A program made the position numbers and the translations under genes. The notes below the pieces were generated by a model. It was not told where the DNA came from, did no database searches, and was given only the letters and a program-made list of their open reading frames with translations. A stretch of 5,556 nt of DNA, from positions 1-5,556 of the forward strand of contig JAFVET010000239.1 in the NCBI GenBank assembly GCA_017475875.1, given 5' to 3'. Positions 1 through 4,898 of the stretch are shown in pieces (within the stretch, counting starts at the first letter, position 1; every line of letters begins with the position of its first letter). This DNA is from Candidatus Methanomethylophilaceae archaeon. Its GTDB lineage: Archaea > Thermoplasmatota > Thermoplasmata > Methanomassiliicoccales > Methanomethylophilaceae.

Positions 1-307
1 ATATGTAAGCCGACACATCCGAGTCCCTGATCATCGGGATTTGTTACGACTTTCCGTCGGTTGACCACAGGCGGATTCCGATATAAACTTCAGTCCGGTT
101 GTCGCCGTCAACGTTGGTCGTGTGTATCGAAAGGTTTCCTTATGGGTGTACCATGGGTGTTCGTTGGGGTTTCTTTCTTAGCCAGTTCCCGGGTGTCCGG
201 GGGAGTGCTGGTGGGGCCCCTCCCCCGTTTTGTCTGTTCCGATTGAACGGAGCAAGAGGCCCTTTCAACCAAGTCGATCCAGTGTTCTAAAACGAACCGG
301 TTCCACC
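1..307. other. Non-coding left flank with GC-rich hairpins
   Basis: I see no supportable gene in this stretch. The short open frames are arginine/glycine/valine-rich, resemble no family and lack ribosome binding sites. It contains a TATA-like ATATAAA at 81-87, which reads TTTATAT leftward. It also has two copies of ATGGGTGT 11 nt apart (142-149 and 153-160), a CCCGG-gtgt-CCGGG hairpin at 188-201, a GC-rich hairpin followed by TTTT at 199-231, and a 7-bp stem with a 5-nt loop at 233-251 that includes one G-T wobble. A GAACCGGTTC palindrome lies at 294-303. No long T-tract follows the stop codon at 308 on the minus strand, only TTTT at 289-292, so the end of the leftward operon is not sharply marked. 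Confidence 0.6.
199..231 (+). terminator. Possible terminator hairpin with short T-tract (rightward)
   Basis: GGGGGAG at 199-205 pairs perfectly with CTCCCCC at 220-226, leaving a 14-nt loop that itself contains GGGGCCCC. The stem is followed by G and TTTT (228-231). The T-run lies on the plus-strand side, so it would act on a rightward transcript. No gene is seen just upstream, and archaeal termination depends more on T-tracts than on hairpins, so this is tentative. Confidence 0.3.
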
Positions 308-1279
308 TCACTCGGATAGTGCACCGACTACCTCGTGCGGAAGGTAAAGCTCCTCCAGATACCGCACATCGTCCGCGCTCAGCCTCAGCTCGGTCGCAGC
401 TATCGCCTCTTCCATGTGCTTCCTCTTCGTTCCTCCGACGATCGGGGCGGTCACGCCCTTGGCGAAATGCCAGGCGAGCGATATCTGCGACATCGACACC
501 CCGTATCTCTCGGAGAGTTCGTGCACACGTCCGATTATCTGGAGGTCGTTGTCCTTGGCGCGGTCGTACTTGTCCTTCAGGACCTTGTCGGTGGAACTCC
601 TCATGCTTTCAGAGGTCCAACCCGTATGCGTCAGGTGGCCGCCGGCCAGGGGGCTGTACGGTATGAGCGAGACCCCGTACTGTCTGCAAACGGGAATCAG
701 CTCGCGCTCGTCCTCGCGGTACAGCAGGTTGTAGTGGTTCTGCATCGTTGAGAACAGCCTCCATCCGTTTTTCTCCGCCACTATCTGCATGTTGTGGAAC
801 TGGTACCCGTACATCGCCGAGGCACCTATCGCTCTGACCTTCCCGGATTCGACCAGCTCGTTCAGCGTCCCCATAGTCTCCTCGATCGGGGTCCCGTAGT
901 CGAAGCGGTGTATCTGGTAGAGGTCTAGATAATCTGTCCCGAGACGTTCCAACGTACCGTCTATCTCCCTCAGGATTGCCTCCCTGCTCAGCTTCCCCTC
1001 GTTGAAGTAAACCTTCGACGCGAGGACCACGTCCTCCCTCGGGATCTCCAGATCCCTCAGCGCCTGTCCGATGAACCTTTCGCTGGTCCCGTGGGAGTAC
1101 ACGTTGGCGGTGTCGATGAAGTTGACCCCGTTGTCGAAGCACAGCCCGATCACATCCTTCGTGGCGTCCAGGCCCAAGGTCCATTGGTGGAACTCCTCGG
1201 AGGATTCCCCGAACGACATCCCGCCCACGCAGATGCGGGATACTCTGATATCTGTGTCTCCAAGTTTCGCATATTCCAT
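308..1279 (-). CDS. Aldo/keto reductase, YajO/Tas-like
   Basis: This is a 323-residue NAD(P)H-dependent oxidoreductase of the aldo/keto reductase superfamily, predicted to be a cytoplasmic (beta/alpha)8 barrel. The catalytic tetrad is complete: D56 and Y61 (in the DTANVY stretch), K89 (ASKV) and H124 (QIHR). The QNHYNLLYRE segment at 180-189, the YSPLAGG loop at 208-214 and the API-VGGTKR cofactor loop at 279-286 are typical. By recall, length and motif order closely match Escherichia coli YajO. That family's 1-deoxyxylulose-5-phosphate label should not be transferred, because archaea make isoprenoids by the mevalonate route. The ATG at 1279 is preceded by GAGG (1290-1287) at 7-nt spacing, within GAGGCGAT. 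The gene is last in the leftward operon. The upstream flavoprotein frame runs into it without a stop. The substrate is unknown; a small aldehyde or ketone is likely. Confidence 0.93.
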   Translation of the reverse strand: MEYAKLGDTDIRVSRICVGGMSFGESSEEFHQWTLGLDATKDVIGLCFDNGVNFIDTANVYSHGTSERFIGQALRDLEIPREDVVLASKVYFNEGKLSREAILREIDGTLERLGTDYLDLYQIHRFDYGTPIEETMGTLNELVESGKVRAIGASAMYGYQFHNMQIVAEKNGWRLFSTMQNHYNLLYREDERELIPVCRQYGVSLIPYSPLAGGHLTHTGWTSESMRSSTDKVLKDKYDRAKDNDLQIIGRVHELSERYGVSMSQISLAWHFAKGVTAPIVGGTKRKHMEEAIAATELRLSADDVRYLEELYLPHEVVGALSE

Positions 1280-1289
1280 GGCATCGCCT
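609..1289 (-). other. Out-of-frame open extension of the flavoprotein gene
   Basis: The reading frame of the upstream FMN-reductase-like gene does not stop after its last domain residue (L177, codon 1292-1290). It continues to a stop at 609-611, adding 226 codons. This stretch lies within the aldo/keto reductase gene on the same strand in a different frame. Its translation is rich in Arg, Gly and Asp and matches no fold I recognise, as expected for a shadow of a GC-rich gene. I do not regard it as a real protein segment. It is recorded because the literal open reading frame is 609-1820 and an automated caller may report a 403-residue protein or suppress one of the two genes. Confidence 0.6.
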
Positions 1290-1820
1290 CAGACTCTTCC
1301 CGAACTCGTATGCGATTCCCGGATATCTGCTCGAACGCGTCATCGACGGCGTCCCGCAACCCTCTCCTAGGATCGTCCCCTCGTCGCGGAGGTTCAGGTA
1401 TCTCACCAGGGTACGGTAATGCGAAATCAGCGCCTCGAATGTCCAGTCGTCGGAGTTCCAGGCCACCGAGATCAGCGCCGATTTCAGGTGCTTACAGGAA
1501 ATGCCCGGGTTGTAGGAGCAGAACCTGTCGACGACGGTCTTCAGCTGCGCCGACATGCCGAAGTAGTACAGAGGGGTGGCGAAGACAATCATGTCCGACG
1601 ACAGTATGTCCGAACGTATCACGTCGCTGTCGTCGTCTATGGCGCATGGTCCCCCGTATCCGCATGCGACGCAGCCGTCGCAGGGCGAGACGTCCATGTC
1701 GCAGACGTGGTGCACCACGCACTCGTGTCCGCTCTCCCTGGCGCCTTTCACGAAGCTGTCCACCAGCATCGAGGTGGAGCCGTCCCGGTTGGGGCTGCCG
1801 TTGAGGATGGTTATCCTCAT
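1290..1820 (-). CDS. NADPH-dependent FMN reductase / iron-sulfur flavoprotein-like; stop missing
   Basis: This flavodoxin-fold protein has about 177 residues of recognisable domain. The N-terminus (ILNGSPNRDGSTS, 5-17) is the FMN-phosphate loop of the FMN reductase family. ATPLYYFGMSAQLK (81-94) is the second flavin-contacting loop. Cysteines C47, C50, C53 and C59 form CX2CX2CX5C. That fits the compact motif (CX2CX2CX4-7C) that ligates a 4Fe-4S cluster in methanogen iron-sulfur flavoprotein (Isf), so a cluster is plausible but not proven. The C-terminus ends in AYEFGKSL, the usual end of this family by recall, yet no stop follows. TGA occurs one frame off at 1291-1289. The most likely cause is a small indel or sequencing error right at the stop. 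The ATG at 1820 overlaps the previous gene's stop (ATGA), implying translational coupling. Likely role: electron transfer or flavin/quinone reduction within this redox operon. Confidence 0.8.
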
Positions 1821-2425
1821 GCGGCGACCCCCAGGCCGTTCACCCAGGACTCTACGTCCTTCTGGGACGCGGAGGCGGGGAACCTCTTACCGTCGAGCCA
1901 GGTGCCCTTGTCGGTCAGCGCCTTCAGGTGGTCGTCGCTGCTTCCGACCCCGCTGCTGCCCGACGTGCAGAACGGGACTATCGTCTTGCCGGAGAGGTCG
2001 TGTGTCTCGACGAAGGTCCACATGATCTTGGGCGAGTCCCCGTACCAAATGGGGTATCCGAGGAACACGACGTTGTACTTGCCCAGGTCCATGTCGTTGG
2101 AGATCCCCGGGCGGGCGCTGGAATCGAGGTCCTCGACCTTGCTGCGGCAGCCGCTGTTGCCGTAGTCGAGGTCGGCCGAGGTGTATTCGACGGTTGGCAC
2201 GATACGAATCAGTTCGCCGCCGGTGACATCGGCTATCTTCCGGGCGATGCCTTCGGTGTTCCCCGATTCGGAGAAGTAGACGACCGCGGCGGATCCGAAC
2301 GAAGGGGATTGCTCATCGGTGGTAGAATCCGATTTGTCGCCACCGTTCCCTGCGATGGCGAAGGCCGCGACTAGTCCTATGATGACGACCGCGATCCCCG
2401 CGACCACCACCAGGTTCATGTTCAT
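1817..2425 (-). CDS. Membrane-anchored flavodoxin
   Basis: This 202-residue protein has an N-terminal hydrophobic segment (about residues 5-26, rich in V, I, A and G) followed by a polar Gly/Asp/Ser/Thr linker to about residue 43. A complete short-chain flavodoxin domain follows. The FMN-phosphate loop is FSESGNTE (51-58), the flavin-ring loop is GYPIWYGDSP (123-132), and TIVPFCTSGSSGVGSSD (148-164) is the third conserved loop. The hydrophobic segment lacks a lipobox cysteine and looks like an uncleaved signal anchor. That would place the FMN domain outside the membrane or tethered to it; the topology is inferred. An upstream in-frame ATG exists at 2749, but that stretch is an Arg-rich shadow of the neighbouring flavodoxin. 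ATG 2425 overlaps that neighbour's TGA (ATGA) and begins the hydrophobic segment, so I chose it; ATG 2419 is an alternative. The flavodoxin domain is a paralogue of the gene just upstream. Confidence 0.88.
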   Translation of the reverse strand: MNMNLVVVAGIAVVIIGLVAAFAIAGNGGDKSDSTTDEQSPSFGSAAVVYFSESGNTEGIARKIADVTGGELIRIVPTVEYTSADLDYGNSGCRSKVEDLDSSARPGISNDMDLGKYNVVFLGYPIWYGDSPKIMWTFVETHDLSGKTIVPFCTSGSSGVGSSDDHLKALTDKGTWLDGKRFPASASQKDVESWVNGLGVAA

Positions 2426-2904
2426 GGGCGCAGCCCCAGCGACGACACCCATTTCGCGACGGTCGACCCGTCGGCGCTGTCGATGAGTTTTCCGGGTTTC
2501 CATTCGACGTCGGATCCGACGTCGTTGTGGAGCTTCTTGTCGCTTCCGCCGACGCCGCTGCCACCGGACGTGCAGAACGGTACGATCGTCTTGCCGGAGA
2601 AGTCGTGTTTCTCGAGGAAGCTGTCGACGATGCGCGGAGCGACGCCCCACCAGATGGGGTATCCGACGAACACGACGTCGTATCCGCTCACGTCGACGTC
2701 GCCTTCGATGGCGGGCCTGGCCTTCGGGTCCCCGTTCTCGACGGAGCACCTGCTCTTAGGGTCCCTCCAGTTCAGGTCGGCCTCGCTGTACCTCTTTTCA
2801 GGTACGATCTCGTAGAGGTCACCTTTGGTGACATCGGCGACGGTGCGCGCCACGTCCGCGGTGGTGCCGGAAGCGGAGAAGTATGCGACGAGGGTCTTCC
2901 CCAT
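2422..2904 (-). CDS. Flavodoxin (soluble, short-chain)
   Basis: This is a 160-residue cytoplasmic flavodoxin of the flavodoxin_4-like type, a one- or two-electron FMN carrier. The phosphate loop FSASGTTADVA lies at 9-19. EIVPEKRYSEADLNW (32-46) is characteristic of this subfamily. GYPIWWGVAPR (81-91) supplies aromatic residues (W85, W86) near the flavin ring, and KTIVPFCTSGGSGVGGSD (105-122) is the third conserved loop. No signal peptide or membrane segment is present. I prefer ATG 2904 over GTG 2907 because AGGAG at 2917-2913 sits 8 nt before it, and the ATG shares its A with the TGA of the upstream aldo/keto reductase (TGATG). The 3' end overlaps the start of the membrane-anchored paralogue by 4 nt. 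It probably receives electrons from, or donates them to, other members of this operon; the partner cannot be read from sequence. Confidence 0.93.
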   Translation of the reverse strand: MGKTLVAYFSASGTTADVARTVADVTKGDLYEIVPEKRYSEADLNWRDPKSRCSVENGDPKARPAIEGDVDVSGYDVVFVGYPIWWGVAPRIVDSFLEKHDFSGKTIVPFCTSGGSGVGGSDKKLHNDVGSDVEWKPGKLIDSADGSTVAKWVSSLGLRP

Positions 2905-3836
2905 CACCTCATCTCCTTCTCCCAGAAGCGGATGGCGTCGATCCCCTGGCGTTCGGCCGTGTCCTCGATGGTCTCGATCTCATCGTCGGTGAGCTTGACG
3001 TTCATCGCCTTGACGGCGTCCTCCACCTGTTTCTTCCCGGTGACGCCGATGATCGGCAGCGTGCCCTTGGCGATGGCCCATGCGACCGGGATCTGCGCCG
3101 TGCTGACACCGTGCTTCGCAGCGATCTTCGACAGTTCCGCGTTGATGACCTCCAGCTTGTCCATCAGTGGGTTGTATGTCTTGGAGCGGGCAGAACCCTC
3201 GGGCATCGGGTGCGACGAATCGTATTTACCGCTGAGGGCACCCTGCTCCAGCACCATGTACGAGAAGAACGTCATCCCGTTCTCCCGACAGTACTTCAGG
3301 ATCCCGGAGCTCTCGGAGGAGCGGTTGATGAGGCTGTAGTGGTTCTGGACCGCCGACAGCTTCAGCCCGTGCTCGCGGAGCACCTTGTCCGCTTCCTTGA
3401 TCTCGGAGAGGTTGTGGTTCGAGACCCCGATCAACGGTGCGTCCTTCCTTCCCTCGAAGAACTCCGCCAGCTTCCTGGTCCACCCGGGTGCGCCGGAGGT
3501 GTTGTGTATCCAGTAGATGTCGAACCTGTCGAGTCCCATCAGCGAGAGCTGCATGTCGAGCATGTCCTTCACGGGGGTCTGCGAGGAGGCGTCCATCACC
3601 TGCGGGGTGAGTTTGTCGGAGATCATGAACGAACCGCGGGGCAGTCCCTCGACGAAACCTCCCAGCACCTTCTCCGATTGGCCCGCGCCGTAGGCGTAGG
3701 CGGTGTCCCACAGGCAAAGCCCGTTGGCCATGGCGGTGTCGAAGACCTCCTTCAGAACGTTCTCGTCCTGCTTCCCGCCGAACGTCCCGTCGTTCCCCCA
3801 GGCCCATGCCCCCAACGCGATCTTAGGCATCTCCAT
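2904..3836 (-). CDS. Aldo/keto reductase
   Basis: This 310-residue NAD(P)H-dependent aldo/keto reductase is full length for the family. The catalytic tetrad is intact: D44 and Y49 in WDTAYAYG, K75 in SDKLTP, and H111 in YWIHN. Cofactor-pocket motifs include GVSN (137-140), QNHYSLINR (164-172), and PIIGVTGKKQVEDA (261-274), where K268 and K269 would face the NADPH phosphate. The N-terminal IALGAWAWG (6-14) differs from the YajO-like paralogue in the same operon, so the two enzymes belong to different subfamilies and probably take different substrates. The start at 3836 lies 1 nt after the tautomerase stop, with GAGAGG (3849-3844) 7 nt upstream. The stop overlaps the flavodoxin start. Reduction of an aldehyde or ketone, possibly a xenobiotic or metabolic by-product, is the likely job; the substrate is not identifiable. 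Confidence 0.94.
   Translation of the reverse strand: MEMPKIALGAWAWGNDGTFGGKQDENVLKEVFDTAMANGLCLWDTAYAYGAGQSEKVLGGFVEGLPRGSFMISDKLTPQVMDASSQTPVKDMLDMQLSLMGLDRFDIYWIHNTSGAPGWTRKLAEFFEGRKDAPLIGVSNHNLSEIKEADKVLREHGLKLSAVQNHYSLINRSSESSGILKYCRENGMTFFSYMVLEQGALSGKYDSSHPMPEGSARSKTYNPLMDKLEVINAELSKIAAKHGVSTAQIPVAWAIAKGTLPIIGVTGKKQVEDAVKAMNVKLTDDEIETIEDTAERQGIDAIRFWEKEMR
2913..2917 (-). promoter_or_regulatory. Shine-Dalgarno of soluble flavodoxin gene
   Basis: AGGAG lies 8 nt before ATG 2904 and inside the last codons of the upstream reductase. Spacing to the alternative GTG at 2907 would be only 5 nt, which favours the ATG as start. Confidence 0.65.
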
Positions 3837-3837
3837 G

Positions 3838-4023
3838 TCATTGCCTCTCGGAGAACAGGGTCCCGCCCACGGCGAAGCTGTCCTTCGGGTATTCGTTGAA
3901 GAAGATGTAGAACGCTTTGGCGTCTATCCCGGTGACCTTCGATATGGACTCGGTGAACTCTTTCGAAATCTGTGCTTTCTGCTCCTTCGTGAGGGGCGCT
4001 ATGTCAACAGTAATCGACGGCAT
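3838..4023 (-). CDS. 4-oxalocrotonate tautomerase-like protein
   Basis: This is a 61-residue member of the tautomerase superfamily, which works as an oligomer of small beta-alpha-beta units using the N-terminal proline as the catalytic base. The sequence begins Met-Pro (MPSITVDIAPLTKEQK), so removal of Met exposes Pro1. The frame could also begin at GTG 4032, but that would bury the proline behind three residues, so ATG 4023 is chosen. KEQKAQISKEFTESISKVTGI forms the helix, and FAVGG near the C-terminus (49-53, counted from Pro1) corresponds to the FGIGG region of 4-oxalocrotonate tautomerase. The arginines R11 and R39 that bind the dicarboxylate in the classical enzyme appear to be absent (Thr/Leu and Tyr/Ile at these places). 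The native substrate is therefore unlikely to be 4-oxalocrotonate; a keto-enol or electrophile chemistry is possible. It sits 5 nt after tetR and 1 nt before an aldo/keto reductase. Confidence 0.88.
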   Translation of the reverse strand: MPSITVDIAPLTKEQKAQISKEFTESISKVTGIDAKAFYIFFNEYPKDSFAVGGTLFSERQ

Positions 4024-4028
4024 GTTTC

Positions 4029-4658
4029 TCACTCTTTTCCCTTAAGAAGTTTGGTTACGAGGTTGTAGGTCAGGTCGTGGACGGAATGAGGCACGAACTC
4101 CATCCCGGCTTTCCTCATCGCATCCATCTGCAGGTCGGTGACCTCGCAGTAGGGGCACAGTCCGTACAGGAACGGGAAGAACGAATAGGTGAACTCGTCG
4201 AGGTCCCTTTCATCGAATTCCCTGTGGTTTTTCGATACTAGGTCCCTCACGGATGTTATGGTCCTCCCGTAGGAGCGTTTGAAGTCCACCAGGTTCCCGA
4301 TGCGGCTGTTGCCTTCCATGTCGTAGAAGTTCATGGAGAGGATCCTCAGCATCTGCACCCTCTTCTGAAGGGAGCAGGCGATGAACTCCGCAAGTTCGTC
4401 GTCGGACATCGTCTCAGTGCTTCCGACGGCGGAATCGACCTCGTCCGCCCATCCGTCGTACTCTCTCTGCAGTAGTGCGAGGAAGATCTCCTCCTTGGTG
4501 TGGAAGTAGTTGTAGATGGACGTGCGGGTGAAGGTCGTCTCCCTGGCGATGTCGGCCATGGTGATGTCCGCGAAGCCTTTGGTGGAATAGAGGCGGTCGC
4601 AGGCGTCGACGATTTCGTTGCGTCTGCTGGCGACGTGTTCGGGTGTGCTCCTGGGCAT
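4029..4658 (-). CDS. TetR/AcrR-family transcriptional regulator
   Basis: This 209-residue regulator has an N-terminal DNA-binding domain (about 13-60), with the helix-turn-helix at TMADIARETTFTRTSIYNYFHTKEEIF (33-59), a textbook TetR signature. The C-terminal all-helical ligand and dimerisation domain spans about 65-205. It includes FFPFLYGLCPYCEVTDLQMDAM (160-181), the region that in related family members usually reads YGxYPYxxxT by recall. Here C168 and C171 form CPYC, a possible thiol or metal switch. ATG 4658 has GGAGG 9 nt upstream. The gene is first in the leftward operon, and its promoter overlaps two tandem palindromes, so it most likely represses itself and the six downstream redox genes. 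The effector is unknown. An activating role is less likely, because the sites lie over the start of transcription. Confidence 0.94.
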   Translation of the reverse strand: MPRSTPEHVASRRNEIVDACDRLYSTKGFADITMADIARETTFTRTSIYNYFHTKEEIFLALLQREYDGWADEVDSAVGSTETMSDDELAEFIACSLQKRVQMLRILSMNFYDMEGNSRIGNLVDFKRSYGRTITSVRDLVSKNHREFDERDLDEFTYSFFPFLYGLCPYCEVTDLQMDAMRKAGMEFVPHSVHDLTYNLVTKLLKGKE

Positions 4659-4667
4659 CTTCGATTT

Positions 4668-4672
4668 CCTCC
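4668..4672 (-). promoter_or_regulatory. Shine-Dalgarno of tetR gene
   Basis: A full GGAGG lies 9 nt upstream of ATG 4658, the strongest ribosome binding site in the window. It confirms the regulator's start and a leadered transcript. Confidence 0.75.
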
Positions 4673-4677
4673 GGACT

Positions 4678-4714
4678 TATTCTGACATAGTGTCACTGAC
4701 AGAATGTCAGAATA
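4678..4714. promoter_or_regulatory. Tandem TetR-type operator (two TGACA-N3-TGTCA sites)
   Basis: Two 13-bp palindromes of form TGACA-N3-TGTCA lie side by side at 4683-4695 (spacer TAG) and 4697-4709 (spacer GAA), separated by one base. Outer flanks extend the symmetry: TATTCTGACAT (4678-4688) is the exact inverse of ATGTCAGAATA (4704-4714). The whole 37-bp element is symmetric at 16 of 18 positions per arm about C4696. It lies between the leftward TATA box and tetR, over the expected transcription start, as expected for autorepression by two TetR dimers. Binding by this TetR is inferred from position. Confidence 0.82.
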
Positions 4715-4716
4715 GA

Positions 4717-4724
4717 TATTTAAA
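4717..4724 (-). promoter_or_regulatory. Archaeal TATA box of the leftward redox operon
   Basis: On the minus strand this reads TTTAAATA, close to the archaeal TATA consensus. Transcription would begin about 25 nt downstream, near 4695, in the middle of the tandem operator, giving a leader of about 37 nt that includes the GGAGG site. I see no clear BRE upstream. Confidence 0.65.
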
Positions 4725-4825
4725 AAGAACCGAGGGAAAGAATGACCGACTGCCGTCCAACACGGGTTTTCCGATACGATCGGAGCGACTTTTCGGGAAC
4801 CATCTTCCCAGACCGATCCGATGCC

Positions 4826-4838
4826 TCGGGGGCCCCGA
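4826..4838. repeat. Short GC palindrome upstream of the ACT-gene promoter
   Basis: TCGGGG and CCCCGA flank a single G, a perfect 13-nt inverted repeat. It ends 10 nt before TATATA (4848). It could be a regulator site or chance in GC-rich sequence; no second copy is seen in the window. Confidence 0.35.
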
Positions 4839-4847
4839 ACCGTTCCG

Positions 4848-4866
4848 TATATACCCTTTTTATAAT
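4848..4866 (+). promoter_or_regulatory. Probable archaeal promoter of the ACT-hom unit
   Basis: Two AT-rich boxes lie upstream of the ACT gene: TATATA at 4848-4853 and TTTTTATAAT at 4857-4866. The first predicts a start near 4875 and the second near 4885-4888. Either gives a short leader before ATG 4899. The only ribosome-binding candidate is a weak GGTG at 4890-4893. I cannot tell which box is used. Confidence 0.5.
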
Positions 4867-4898
4867 AAGAGGGGGAATCCCGAACATTCGGTGCGCAC

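Noticed and set aside
61..311. Small open frames on both strands of the left flank
   Set aside because: They are 61-67 codons long, unrelated to any family I know, lack Shine-Dalgarno sites and overlap hairpins; chance frames are the simpler explanation.
1091..1804. Long plus-strand open frame opposite the flavoprotein and aldo/keto reductase genes
   Set aside because: Its translation is Arg/Ser/Pro-rich low-complexity text typical of the antisense of GC-rich genes, with no family resemblance and with real conserved domains on the other strand.
2426..2749. Open upstream extension of the membrane flavodoxin frame to an ATG at 2749
   Set aside because: The extra 108 residues are extremely Arg-rich and lie entirely over the soluble flavodoxin gene in another frame. 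The ATGA overlap and hydrophobic start favour 2425.
2883..3899. Plus-strand 338-codon open frame opposite the second aldo/keto reductase
   Set aside because: It is an antisense shadow, rich in Val, Leu, His and Arg, over a gene with an intact catalytic tetrad; no ribosome binding site or conserved motif is seen.
4024..4032. GTG start at 4032 for the tautomerase
   Set aside because: It would add MRN before the Met-Pro and hide the proline nucleophile that defines the family.
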